DNA of 64,000 nucleotides, from contig JBGVOD010000040.1 of assembly GCA_045126215.1 (NCBI GenBank), forward strand, positions 1 through 64,000. The letters are read 5' to 3'. This document shows, piece by piece, positions 52,285 through 62,637 of this stretch. Both the position numbers and the translations under genes were made by a program. The notes below the pieces were generated by a model, which was given only the letters and a program-made list of their open reading frames with translations, made no database searches and was not told where the DNA came from. Each line of letters begins with the position of its first letter. Position 1 is the stretch's first letter. This stretch comes from SVEL01 sp045126215 (GTDB lineage Bacteria; Bacillota; Clostridia; Lachnospirales; Lachnospiraceae).

Positions 52285-53016
52285 CTATTCCTGAATTTCA
52301 TTAGCTATAATTATCTCTGCATCATTTTTCTCTTTAGGTATTGAAGTTTCTAACCCTTCAACCTCCATTAATGAAACACTTCCAACCATTCTGTTTCTAA
52401 TGCTATCATAATTATCACTAGAACTTCTAATAAGTGAGTTAATATCATCACTTATGTATATAATTGCTACACTGTCTTTGTATATGAGGTTTGACAGCTC
52501 TTTCATTGAAGAGTAAAAATAAATATAATTTCCAAACCCAGCGGGAAGAACATATGACAACAAATCTTTAAAAATTTGAGATGTATTTTTAAATGCAGTA
52601 TTCAAACCAATTACAATTGTATGTTCAGGAATTACAATATTATATAACTGTGTATCTGATTCAGTCTTTGTAATTGTCAAAGGAATTCTTTCTCCAACCA
52701 CTTTTAAATAAACATTTAATATTTCCTGTATTGATTTCAAAGAACCCTTACTTTTAATAATAGTTGGAAATGCTTCTAATATAAGTCTTAGAGACACATC
52801 ATCTGTAGATGCATTACTAAAAAATCCTAATTTTGTTTGAAGCAGTGGAAGTAAATTAGACCTTATTTTTCTAGTATCCGTTATTTTTTTAATCCCATCT
52901 ACATCAAACTTAGTACTATTATTTACTACATCATACAACCTACAAAGTAATTGAAAATCTCTTGATTGCATGACATATGTTTCTGGCACTTTATTTTGTA
53001 ATCTAATTACTTCCAT
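52285..53016 (-). CDS. baseplate protein, P2 gpI-like
   Basis: 243 aa. SNLLPLLQTKLGFFSN, LRLILEAFPTIIKSKGSLKS and IQEILNVYLKVVGER resemble tail protein I/DUF2612-type baseplate components that follow a J-like protein. Overlaps the 1597-aa gene by one base. Confidence 0.55.
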   Translation of the reverse strand: MEVIRLQNKVPETYVMQSRDFQLLCRLYDVVNNSTKFDVDGIKKITDTRKIRSNLLPLLQTKLGFFSNASTDDVSLRLILEAFPTIIKSKGSLKSIQEILNVYLKVVGERIPLTITKTESDTQLYNIVIPEHTIVIGLNTAFKNTSQIFKDLLSYVLPAGFGNYIYFYSSMKELSNLIYKDSVAIIYISDDINSLIRSSSDNYDSIRNRMVGSVSLMEVEGLETSIPKEKNDAEIIIANEIQE

Positions 53017-56000
53017 TATTTTCTACCTAAAACGTTTATTTCTATTTCGCCCATTTGAGGAATTGTATATTTATTAAATATATGATTACTTAATAAGAAT
53101 GATTTACCTAATAATGGCTTCGATATTTCAACATCACTTGGCACTTTGTATGTATAATTGTATAAAGTGTCACTATCCCAAACATTAAACAATTTCAAAA
53201 ACCTCATAATTTGAAGATTTGATAATCCTTCTTTATAATAATATTTATAAACATTACTCAATATAACAGGAACATTCTTTTCAATGTCATCATTAACCTC
53301 AATTGACAATGTTTGATTACTTGAATTATCTGTAATCTTGAAATAGATAAAATATTTCTTATTCTTATTAAAGTTAACCAGAGTCTCATCATTTATGATA
53401 TGTAGTGGAGAAGAATTTAAATATGCTTTCACATACCCGGAATCTTCTAATTCTTCAGTACCCACTGTTAATGGTAATATATATTCACCTACAGGCAGGT
53501 TAAATTCTAAAGAAATGATATTTGACTCTCCAACCACAAACTCTAAATCAATTTCTCCATCACTATTTATATGAATTTTAGTTGTGTTTGATATATATTT
53601 TCCATAAGAATATATATTTAAATACTCTAACTCTAAATTCTCAGTTATATTATAAGTTTGCAATGTCTGACTTCCATCTAATTTTAAATCGAAATTAGAC
53701 ATAATAACTGAATTATAGACGCTCGTTACAGTATTCAAATCAGTACCTTCTAATGTATAAAAATTCTTCACTTCAACTTGAGAACCAGTACCACTTCCCT
53801 CTACAACATTTACAACATTTGAATTATTAGGGAAGTACACAGTCATACTTTCTTCATCAAATATAAATTCTGTTATGTCTTCGGATGCTGTTGATGGAGA
53901 TGTAAATTCATATTCTTCATCATCTATTTCAAAGCAATAAAGTGTGCTTGTAGTTAAAGCTTCGCCTTTATAGTAATATTTCCCTAATAAGAAGAAATTC
54001 ACTCTTTGATTAGATAATAATATTTGTTCTTGTGTATTAGATGTGTTTATTGCCAGTAGTGTTCTTGCTCTCCATGTATAATCATCAGAATATAAGTTTA
54101 AAACATCAATAGGAGTGTAACTTGTACTTCCTGCACTCTTATAACTTAACAAGAAATCCTTTAGAGTTGTATTTGTCCACTGGTCTGTTGAGAACCCATA
54201 ATAAACTTGAATACCACCACAGTCTGCCCAAATATTATTTGTACCTGAAATTGTCATAACCTCTGTAGGAGTAAGCTGTGTTGTTTCCCCGTTTACTATT
54301 AATTCACCTGATATTACATCTAAAGTACCATCATGAACAGTTGTTCCTAAATTTACAGTATATGTTGTTGCTTCAGCAACATTTTCCGCTGGGGATACAT
54401 AAACATTAACACTGCTAACCCCATCTTGACTAGATATATCAACAATCAATTTACTTATTGGATAAACAGCTTCGCCAACAGAAAAAGTAACTTTATCTCC
54501 AATTCCCTCCGCACTGACAACACCTGATGTGCCTTCTGGTGTAGTGCATTTATATATATTATCAGGAGATAATTTTAATTTCCAATCAGAAACATAAACT
54601 ACAATTTCATCATTATTATTCGGAGAACCTGAAACGGAAAGTCCTATGCTTTCTAAATTAACAATATGTTCTTGATCGTCTTTCCAATTTCCTGTACTAT
54701 CATCCCCACTTCCTACAGTATATGTAAAAGTATAACTTCCATAACCGGACACATTTTTGAACCATGCATCCTTATCTATAGCTACACTTAAATTTATCGG
54801 GCAACTTGAAATAGACACATCACAATAATCTTTTTGATTTTTGGCTAATTGCATTCTAAAATCTGAACCTGAATTGACATAGACAAAATGCTGTTCAGTT
54901 AAAATTATAGAAGAATCAGAAGGAACAATTCTAAACCATTCATCTTCAGAAAAAGCAGTTATGCCATTTTCTAATATTGAAGATGCATCTTTAACATTTA
55001 CCTCCCATACATATTCTGAATCTGTCCTAAATATCTGTGTTCCAGCACCTAATATAGTTAAATTAGTCAAAGTTTCATTTGTGTAAATGAAATATTCCCC
55101 AGAACTTAAAATTTTAGAAAACTCACCTTCTTCAAACAGCCTGTATTTTTCATTACCACTAGAATCTTCTACTTTGTTATTTAGAATCCAATAACAGTAT
55201 GAATTTCCTGCATTTAATTCTAATTGATTGATTTTTCGTATCGTAATAGATTTTGAAGAGGATAATTGTTTAACACCAGAATCCATATTATAAATTTTTT
55301 GATTTATAGTATAATTCATTCTGTTGTTCATGGTTGAATCTGTATATAAAACAGGATTTTCATCAGTTCCTATGTTTGTTAGATAATTTACTAATTCAGA
55401 ACCTGCGTTATTACTACCATCATTTGCCCCTAAATCAAAAGATTTAATTCTTATGATATTACCTGAGCCATAAACAGCGTATCTATACTCATTATCAGCT
55501 TCTGATTCTTTCCAGTACATGATAAAATACTCATTATCAGTTAATTGATAATCTTCATCAGCACTTAATGCGTTAGTTAGTCTATATTCATACTTTACAT
55601 AAGTAGAATAAGTCGTGCTGTCAATTAAATTAGGAGAGAATAACTGGATTGATTCATTATCTCTTAAATTATAAGTATTATTAACTCTATCTATATTAAT
55701 GTCAAGTTCTGTAGAAACTGCATAGATATCTTTCAATACTTCACATTCAAAAGATTTCATTTTTTGATCTAATCTGTAATCAAACTCTTCATCCTGTACA
55801 AAGAATTGCGTTGCTCCAGCAAGAACAGATTTCATCAAAATTTCTTCTTGTAGTTGTGTTTTCAATGAAAAACGTACTTGTAAAGTATCATCATTACTTG
55901 GAGTCCCTGTTACTGTAATCCCATAGAGTGATAAAATATCATCAGAACCTTCATCAACAAAAGTGCCATCTGAAGATTCTATCAACCATTTAGATTGAAT

Positions 56001-57809
56001 TGAATCATATTTAAAATTGAAAACTGAATAATTATCAACTCCTATTTTTTCAGTTAATGTTACACCATTTATTTCAACCGTTAAATCTTCATTACTTATG
56101 GAATAAATAATAGGAGCACTAGTTGAACTTATTTCTATATCATAAAAACCCTTGTAAGAATCATTATCAACATAAATAGTAACATAAGCAGTATAATCAA
56201 TATTATCTAACATGACATTTTTAATTCTGTCATCTGCTTTCATAATAAGAGTATAGATTAACTCTTGAGAAACTTCTTCACCAAAAGTCATTTCTTTTGA
56301 ATTTAAGTTTTTATATAATGATTCTCTTATATTCTTTATAACTTCATTTGTAGCAGTATTTGTCAATTTATATTGAGTTACTACTCTACAAGAAATCGGG
56401 TATTTAACTTTAAATAAACAAAAATGACTTCTACCAGGATTTTCTTTTAAAGATAATATAGGAGCATAATCATGAGATATACATTTTACATCATCAATAT
56501 ATTGTTTTACTGTATTTTGATTAGCATTATCTAATAAATCAAATGTAGTATTATATACAGTATTAGTTACAATTTCATTATTAGGTAATTGCAATAAATA
56601 CAATTTTAAATCAAATGCATTTAATTCAGGTGTTGCACCTTCTTTCTCAATCACATTAACTAATTGGTCAATATCATTAGATTGAGACATAATATTATAA
56701 GAACATTGAACATCATTTGTTCTATCACAGACAAATCCATTAGAAATAAGGTCTGACCTCAATATATAACCAATATAATCTCTGAGTGTAACTAAAGTTT
56801 CAAAAACACCTACTGTAGATTTATAATGCTTATAAGCACTATTTATAGATTCCGGGTCTTCTCCGTTGATAGCAGAATTATAATTAAGCATTCTGATATT
56901 TTCAGTTGTGAATACCACAGAACTGTCTTCTTCAGGACTTATTTCACTGTAGAATTTTTCTATGGTTTTATAAGCAACATTCCCTTGCTGCCCTAAAGTC
57001 TTGATGTAGGTAATGTTGATACCGTTCTTTATAATTTCTTCTGCATTCTCTGGAAACTCTATATAACAAGTAGAGGTATCTTGAGTAACACCAAAACTAT
57101 AAAATAAGTTTTCTTCAGAAACAGTTTGCACTAATAAATTATCTACTTTCTTCCAATCAGTGTAATTATTTGCATTGATGTTAGTAATGAAGATACCATT
57201 TTCTGCAATATCAGTAGTTGGAAAATACAATCTATTATCACTATCAAGATTATTTACAGTAATAGTAGTTTCACTGTTCAAGGAATATACAACAGGAATA
57301 CCCTGAATTGCCTTGAATGACGTTGTACTCCCGTCTAACTTTAATTTTTGACTGCCTACTTTAAAAGTATTTATAGTTGTTCCATCTACAGGACCTACTA
57401 AAGTGTAAATAACAGTATTGTTATAATCACTTACTGTTGTAAAAGCTGGTATCGTATACTCAACTGTGGAATTTTTTGCACCTTCCCATAAAATAGACAC
57501 ATTTGTTGTTGCTGCTCTATACCAATGCATGTAATAACCAAGCTGTTCAAATAACTGCCGTGCATTTTTTTGTTGCGTAACTGACAGCGGAAACAATTCT
57601 AATACGTTTGTATCAGAATTATAAGATAATTTATCTCCTATTATTGCATTTAATTTCAGTAATATTACACCTGGGTCTGATTCATTAGAAATAGTTGGGT
57701 CCCAATAAGCCGCCAACTCTTTGGTTAAATCTAATAATTCGGTATAAATAGAAACAAAATCTTTATTGGTATAGCTCAACGCCTGTAAAGGATTTACAAT
57801 ATCCGACAT
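53016..57809 (-). CDS. large baseplate wedge protein (gp6/J-like)
   Basis: 1597 aa. N-terminus NPLQALSYTNKDFVSIYTEL, ISNESDPGVILLKLNAIIGD and ARQLFEQLGYYMHWYRAAT is the T4 gp6/baseplate-J opening. The long remainder is beta-rich with several inserted sandwich domains, making it two to three times longer than T4 gp6. Follows the gp25-like gene, as usual for wedge modules. Confidence 0.85.
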   Translation of the reverse strand: MSDIVNPLQALSYTNKDFVSIYTELLDLTKELAAYWDPTISNESDPGVILLKLNAIIGDKLSYNSDTNVLELFPLSVTQQKNARQLFEQLGYYMHWYRAATTNVSILWEGAKNSTVEYTIPAFTTVSDYNNTVIYTLVGPVDGTTINTFKVGSQKLKLDGSTTSFKAIQGIPVVYSLNSETTITVNNLDSDNRLYFPTTDIAENGIFITNINANNYTDWKKVDNLLVQTVSEENLFYSFGVTQDTSTCYIEFPENAEEIIKNGINITYIKTLGQQGNVAYKTIEKFYSEISPEEDSSVVFTTENIRMLNYNSAINGEDPESINSAYKHYKSTVGVFETLVTLRDYIGYILRSDLISNGFVCDRTNDVQCSYNIMSQSNDIDQLVNVIEKEGATPELNAFDLKLYLLQLPNNEIVTNTVYNTTFDLLDNANQNTVKQYIDDVKCISHDYAPILSLKENPGRSHFCLFKVKYPISCRVVTQYKLTNTATNEVIKNIRESLYKNLNSKEMTFGEEVSQELIYTLIMKADDRIKNVMLDNIDYTAYVTIYVDNDSYKGFYDIEISSTSAPIIYSISNEDLTVEINGVTLTEKIGVDNYSVFNFKYDSIQSKWLIESSDGTFVDEGSDDILSLYGITVTGTPSNDDTLQVRFSLKTQLQEEILMKSVLAGATQFFVQDEEFDYRLDQKMKSFECEVLKDIYAVSTELDINIDRVNNTYNLRDNESIQLFSPNLIDSTTYSTYVKYEYRLTNALSADEDYQLTDNEYFIMYWKESEADNEYRYAVYGSGNIIRIKSFDLGANDGSNNAGSELVNYLTNIGTDENPVLYTDSTMNNRMNYTINQKIYNMDSGVKQLSSSKSITIRKINQLELNAGNSYCYWILNNKVEDSSGNEKYRLFEEGEFSKILSSGEYFIYTNETLTNLTILGAGTQIFRTDSEYVWEVNVKDASSILENGITAFSEDEWFRIVPSDSSIILTEQHFVYVNSGSDFRMQLAKNQKDYCDVSISSCPINLSVAIDKDAWFKNVSGYGSYTFTYTVGSGDDSTGNWKDDQEHIVNLESIGLSVSGSPNNNDEIVVYVSDWKLKLSPDNIYKCTTPEGTSGVVSAEGIGDKVTFSVGEAVYPISKLIVDISSQDGVSSVNVYVSPAENVAEATTYTVNLGTTVHDGTLDVISGELIVNGETTQLTPTEVMTISGTNNIWADCGGIQVYYGFSTDQWTNTTLKDFLLSYKSAGSTSYTPIDVLNLYSDDYTWRARTLLAINTSNTQEQILLSNQRVNFFLLGKYYYKGEALTTSTLYCFEIDDEEYEFTSPSTASEDITEFIFDEESMTVYFPNNSNVVNVVEGSGTGSQVEVKNFYTLEGTDLNTVTSVYNSVIMSNFDLKLDGSQTLQTYNITENLELEYLNIYSYGKYISNTTKIHINSDGEIDLEFVVGESNIISLEFNLPVGEYILPLTVGTEELEDSGYVKAYLNSSPLHIINDETLVNFNKNKKYFIYFKITDNSSNQTLSIEVNDDIEKNVPVILSNVYKYYYKEGLSNLQIMRFLKLFNVWDSDTLYNYTYKVPSDVEISKPLLGKSFLLSNHIFNKYTIPQMGEIEINVLGRK

Positions 57810-57812
57810 TTT

Positions 57813-58181
57813 TTATCCCTCTGTTTCTGTTAAATTAATCTCATACATATTAGTTGTGTAATTTAAAATGTTAGTAGCAGTTATGGTAGCATATAAATTA
57901 GTCTTATCCCCCCATACTACTATGTTATCTCTTGGTACTCTTAATTGTGGCATAAATTCAGCTATAGCTGTATATATGTCATCAATCACCAAATCTTTTA
58001 AAATTTGATGATTGTTTGAATATATAATTTTATGAAGATTAGTTCCATAATAAGGGTCACCTAAAAGATTTCCCTTATATGAAAGAAGCAATAACTTTAA
58101 ATTGCTCAAAGCTGCTTGTCTATCTTCATATAATTTTGTCCTTGATGTTGTAAACATACCTGGAAATGCTAACGAATACAT
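57813..58181 (-). CDS. baseplate wedge protein, gp25-like
   Basis: 122 aa. ALSNLKLLLLSYKGNLLGDPYYG and IYTAIAEFMPQLRV match the gp25/lysozyme-like baseplate family. It bridges sheath and baseplate. Three bases separate it from the wedge gene. Confidence 0.85.
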   Translation of the reverse strand: MYSLAFPGMFTTSRTKLYEDRQAALSNLKLLLLSYKGNLLGDPYYGTNLHKIIYSNNHQILKDLVIDDIYTAIAEFMPQLRVPRDNIVVWGDKTNLYATITATNILNYTTNMYEINLTETEG

Positions 58182-58219
58182 TATTATTCCTTTTATTATA
58201 CAATATTTACAGAATCATT

Positions 58220-58669
58220 TTATTCTGTAGTTTCAGTACTATTTTCAATTAATTGTGCCAATAAACTATAATATTCTTCATCTGTTAAATCGGTATAGTT
58301 ATTTATCACTTTATTATTGATGATATTAGAATTTTCTTGACTGCTCATTACACCGTCAGAATTTTCGTATTCAGTTTCCCTGTACACTATAGAATCAGTG
58401 AACAAAGAACAGCTTATATCCATCTCACCTTTAAATAAAGCACCAATAATTACTGGTTCTGATGCTTGATTATTTTCAAAAGCAACATACACAACATCAC
58501 CAACAGAAAAATTTGGCTTACATCCAGGAGCGTAATTTATTAAAGCTTTTGGCAATTCATTGAATGGGGTAGAGCCAGGTACATCTTTAATTTTATGGAA
58601 AATTGGTATTCTGATTCTAGCACGATACCCATCATACATCATTTCTTCTATTATTGCTTTTGTTATCAT
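58220..58669 (-). CDS. baseplate OB-fold protein (gp5 N-terminal-like)
   Basis: 149 aa. YRARIRIPIFHK, YAPGCKPNFSVGDVVYVAFE, EPVIIGALFKGE is the phage spike OB fold that sits under the hub. The C-terminal 50 residues are Asn/Glu-rich. Found next to the hub gene, as expected. Confidence 0.75.
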   Translation of the reverse strand: MITKAIIEEMMYDGYRARIRIPIFHKIKDVPGSTPFNELPKALINYAPGCKPNFSVGDVVYVAFENNQASEPVIIGALFKGEMDISCSLFTDSIVYRETEYENSDGVMSSQENSNIINNKVINNYTDLTDEEYYSLLAQLIENSTETTE

Positions 58670-58715
58670 GAAAATAAATTCCTGTATTCAAATTATACTA
58701 AATAATAAATTATTT

Positions 58716-61382
58716 TTATTCATCACTGTCAGAACCTTGTTCTTCTTTTAATTTATTAATATTTTCTTGAATATTCTGTATGATATTATGTTCTTTAACA
58801 TAATTATAAAGAGCATCTTCATTTTTCTTGAGAGTAATTTTTGGTTTCTGCATAGTTACTGTCTTTGTAACTGTAGAAATATAATCATAATCACCACCTA
58901 TTCTAGTTAAAGTGAGTTCAGTTTTATAACCACCATTATTAATAGTATCTATTTGCTTTGTAATAATGTACAAACCACTACTTATATGTCTTTGCCCATA
59001 AAAGAAAGCATTAATCCTAACATAAGACATTAACATTGATGGTCTTAATAATCCTTTTATTTTCAAATTCGCAGTTATTGGAAATTGTGTCATCTGAGTC
59101 CACCAAGTTTTTTGTGCTTCAGTAGTCGTAAACCCTGTTGTAGATGTAGTAATATTTGGTGAGTATGTCGTAACTATATTTCCCTTACCATCAATTGAAT
59201 AAACATATTTTTGATTATCTATTGTAGAAGCATATTTATAAAGCAATGACCAAGAATTATCATCTTTTATATTAAATTCCGTTACCAAATTATCAGTTGG
59301 AAATCCTACATCTACTTCATAAGTATCGTTTGCAGCTAATGTTTTTGTTTGTGCTTTTACTTCAGTAATTTTAAAATATGAAGCTCCTTTATCATCATGT
59401 ATTGTAAGATAATACGAAGAATCTCTTAAAATACTATTTTCACTTGTATTAGAAGACATACATGATACAAGGTAATTTAAATACATAAGAGGACTAATAC
59501 CTTCTTTGGACGGAATTTCAACTACTTGGTCATTAGTAGCTAGTAACCCTCTATTCAAAACATCAGTTCTGCTATTCATCCCAGAAAATAAGTCTAATAA
59601 GCCATATTGGTTATCATATAACATTTCCAGTATAACATCACTTGGCTTAGCTTTTCTCATTGGAAAATTAAATGTATTAGCTGCAAGTGCGATGCTGTTG
59701 CTAGTACAAGAAATAGTATAATTAATTCTTGAATTACTAAACTCAACATTAGACCTTACATTTGTTATTAATGCTTCTTCCTCTTTATATATAAAGTTAG
59801 GACACATCCAATCCCCATAACTTATATACACCAAGTCATACCCAACAGTACTTAAAATTCTATCAACTAAATTTGGATCTCTTCCTGCTTCTATTTGATA
59901 AACTAGATTTATAGTATATTGATTAACAGTACCATTTACTTTTTGTACTGTCATTCCTTGAATAAAGTTTGGATACTGAACATTTAATTTTGATTGTAAA
60001 CTACCGCTTTTAGAATAGCTACCAAAAATATAATCACCAACTCTTAATAATACAAATGGAGATTCAACAAGAGTAGGAAAACTAAGTAATTGTGTTCCTT
60101 GTGTTCTACTAAAGTCCCCTGTAGCTGTAACTAATCCTTCAAAAGTTTTAGTAACTGTTATGTCTTCATGTTCAAAGACCATATCATAACCAGCTACTTG
60201 TTTTGATATTTGTCTTATTTCTTCATCAGTTGGAACTCTAGTTTCAATGGGGTTTCTCTCTACTTTTTCAACTGATTTTATTGAACCATCTGAGCCAATA
60301 CCTTCTGCTGGGTTTAAAATAAATCCTGCAAAACCAGCACCATCACCGTAATCATTCCAGTTGGCTGCTTTTGTTCTTGTGTTATAAGCAACCTCTTTTC
60401 CACCCCAACCATTAGGCCATCCACTTTCAGAAGTTTGAATGGATTTACCATCAGCACTAACCTCTTCAACTACTGCAACGTGACCAGAAAATACAATTAC
60501 TGCACCGGGTTGTGGGTCATTCGATACAGTTAAACCCAAACTTTTAGCAGCTCCTACCCAGCTACTCGGACCACCATTTAAAGTAGCAAATGGGTTTTTA
60601 CCAGTTTTACCTGGATCATAACCTTCTAACTCACAATAAATCTCTAAAAATCTTCCATGTGCATAACCAACGCAGTTACACAGAACATTATTTTTTGGAT
60701 CTACCCAATTGGAGCCAAGACTGGCAGCTGTAGAACAGGTGTTATAATTACTTTTATTGATAACACCACCTGCTGAATTATAAAATGGGCTAGCACTTGT
60801 AGGTGCAGTTGTTCTTTTTGTAAATGTCTTCTTTTTACCACTAGATTTAGAACCAGTTCCTGGAGTACCTGAGGCTGCTTTTCCTCCATATTGCTTTTTT
60901 AATCTATAAACATAGATCCAACCAGAATTAAACCATCCTGTACTGCATATTTCTCCGCCAGTACTATCACCGGACCTGCCATCTTGATCACCACCAGCAT
61001 GTGTTATTTCACTACCATTTTTAGCAGTTACCATTGCAGTATGACCACCAGCAACTAATATATCACCAGATTCTAAAGAATTCTTTATACTGTTGTAATC
61101 ATATCTATTACAATATTTTAATAAATAATTCTCATTTGCTATATTAGCCGGACCACCATTATACCCTATTGGTTCAAAATACTCATTAGAACTAATTCCG
61201 GAAGCTTTGAGTGCTTGATTAAGACAATAAGAAACAAAGCCACCGCAGTCCCCATCATAAGGCATGCGGTCATCAGATAACATTCCAAAAGTATTATTAG
61301 GATAACTGTTACAATAACCATATCTATTATCTGCAGCTATAGCTTTAGCTTGCTTGACCATATATTCTTTTACTGTAGCCAT
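58716..61382 (-). CDS. baseplate hub fused to two cell-wall hydrolase domains
   Basis: 888 aa. Domain 1 (1-165): NlpC/P60/CHAP-type with Cys in YDGDCGGFVSY and His in AGGHTAMV. Linker of Gly/Ser/Lys 165-215. Domain 2 (about 210-365): CHAP with Cys in NCVGYAHGR, His in FSGHVAVVEEV and SESGW. Residues 380-860 are a tail hub/XkdQ-like region (LLRVGDYIFGSYS, YDLVYISYGDW), ending in a coiled coil. It would open the wall during injection. Confidence 0.85.
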   Translation of the reverse strand: MATVKEYMVKQAKAIAADNRYGYCNSYPNNTFGMLSDDRMPYDGDCGGFVSYCLNQALKASGISSNEYFEPIGYNGGPANIANENYLLKYCNRYDYNSIKNSLESGDILVAGGHTAMVTAKNGSEITHAGGDQDGRSGDSTGGEICSTGWFNSGWIYVYRLKKQYGGKAASGTPGTGSKSSGKKKTFTKRTTAPTSASPFYNSAGGVINKSNYNTCSTAASLGSNWVDPKNNVLCNCVGYAHGRFLEIYCELEGYDPGKTGKNPFATLNGGPSSWVGAAKSLGLTVSNDPQPGAVIVFSGHVAVVEEVSADGKSIQTSESGWPNGWGGKEVAYNTRTKAANWNDYGDGAGFAGFILNPAEGIGSDGSIKSVEKVERNPIETRVPTDEEIRQISKQVAGYDMVFEHEDITVTKTFEGLVTATGDFSRTQGTQLLSFPTLVESPFVLLRVGDYIFGSYSKSGSLQSKLNVQYPNFIQGMTVQKVNGTVNQYTINLVYQIEAGRDPNLVDRILSTVGYDLVYISYGDWMCPNFIYKEEEALITNVRSNVEFSNSRINYTISCTSNSIALAANTFNFPMRKAKPSDVILEMLYDNQYGLLDLFSGMNSRTDVLNRGLLATNDQVVEIPSKEGISPLMYLNYLVSCMSSNTSENSILRDSSYYLTIHDDKGASYFKITEVKAQTKTLAANDTYEVDVGFPTDNLVTEFNIKDDNSWSLLYKYASTIDNQKYVYSIDGKGNIVTTYSPNITTSTTGFTTTEAQKTWWTQMTQFPITANLKIKGLLRPSMLMSYVRINAFFYGQRHISSGLYIITKQIDTINNGGYKTELTLTRIGGDYDYISTVTKTVTMQKPKITLKKNEDALYNYVKEHNIIQNIQENINKLKEEQGSDSDE

Positions 61383-61405
61383 GTTACTTTATAATTCCTT
61401 TGAAA

Positions 61406-61723
61406 TTAAACAAAAAATTCTATGTTTGAAATAATTGGTATTTTTAATCTTGTTCCTGGTTTAGGTTTTTCAAATGGATCTGAAATTCTATTAAAATTGC
61501 ATATTACCCAATAATAAGTTGGATTATTATAATAATATAAAGAAATACTATCATATGTATCATTTTTCAAAACAGTATATAAAATATATTCTGTATCTTC
61601 ACTTAAATAACTAACAGTCCCGGAACAATATTTATCATTTAAAGTATTATAATAGATCGGAAAGTTACTATATCTAGATAACCTGTCGTATGATTTATAT
61701 TGTTTATCTTTTAAAACATCCAT
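61406..61723 (-). CDS. LysM-like baseplate wedge protein (gp53-like)
   Basis: 105 aa. YTVLKNDTYDSISLYYYNNP, YYWVICNFNRISDP and KPGTRLKIP form one LysM motif, the form seen in T4 gp53 and other wedge proteins. 22 bases separate it from the next structural gene. Confidence 0.75.
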   Translation of the reverse strand: MDVLKDKQYKSYDRLSRYSNFPIYYNTLNDKYCSGTVSYLSEDTEYILYTVLKNDTYDSISLYYYNNPTYYWVICNFNRISDPFEKPKPGTRLKIPIISNIEFFV

Positions 61724-61744
61724 AATTTAACTTTCTTTATTAAA

Positions 61745-62626
61745 CTATCTCCAATACTTAGGTTGAAGATTATTAAACTGATTTACTACACCATTGTTTG
61801 GAGTTAATGTTGATTCCGTTAGGTGTTCTCTAAATCCGAAATCATTATATGAATTTCCCGTAGGAGTCGTACCGGATGACTCATAAAAAAGATAGGACGG
61901 GCTTATATTATCTAAAGTTTCTAATCCACTTGGTGTTGGTGTGAAAGTTTCCCCTGCTGAGGAACTTGTATTATTAACACTTGTATTGTTAACATTTGTA
62001 TTACTAGTACCAGGTCCTCTATCAAGAGTGATGCTTAAAAAACTATCAGAAAGTGAATTAGTGGAAGTTGACCTATAGCTTCCTATTCGTGTTATAGTAT
62101 TAGCATCATAAGGATCTATTTCTGTAATTGTCAAAGAAAAAGATACTATAGCATATTTCCCATTTCTTAAAATAGGTAGACCATATGTTAAGCCTATAGA
62201 ACCATTAATAACACCTTTTATAAAAATATCTCTCCCCATTCTAAGTGCAATAATTGGCGGGTCTACCATCTTAGATGCCATTGAATAAGAAGGAACTGTA
62301 CATGCTTGTACTAATTTTATTAACTGGTCTACATAATCATCATTCACACCATAGCTATTATTACCATAATTAATTTGCTTCATCATCTCTCTGTGAAAAG
62401 TAAATTTTACTTGAACAGTTCTTGGCCCAGAATGAGAATAAGAATATATAGGAGCAGACCGAGCTAGTGGGGTACTTAATGAAAATGTTGCAGAAGACGT
62501 ATCGGTCACTTCATCTGCATATTCAGGTAAAATAATATATTTATCCAAATGATACATATAGATATAATTATCTATCATCTGAAAATTATGCAAATCATCC
62601 GTATATAATAGATTTTCAGTAAGCAT
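61745..62626 (-). CDS. tail-tube/baseplate initiator-like protein
   Basis: 293 aa. Middle (SGPRTVQVKFTFHREMMKQI, KMVDPPIIALRMG, FIKGVINGSIGLTYG, AIVSFSLTITEIDPYD) matches a LysM-associated tail protein family (XkdP/gp54-type tube-like fold). C-terminal 90 residues are Ser/Thr/Asn-rich linker. Follows the 438+ aa structural gene by 12 bases. Confidence 0.65.
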   Translation of the reverse strand: MLTENLLYTDDLHNFQMIDNYIYMYHLDKYIILPEYADEVTDTSSATFSLSTPLARSAPIYSYSHSGPRTVQVKFTFHREMMKQINYGNNSYGVNDDYVDQLIKLVQACTVPSYSMASKMVDPPIIALRMGRDIFIKGVINGSIGLTYGLPILRNGKYAIVSFSLTITEIDPYDANTITRIGSYRSTSTNSLSDSFLSITLDRGPGTSNTNVNNTSVNNTSSSAGETFTPTPSGLETLDNISPSYLFYESSGTTPTGNSYNDFGFREHLTESTLTPNNGVVNQFNNLQPKYWR

Positions 62627-62637
62627 TTTTAATCCTT

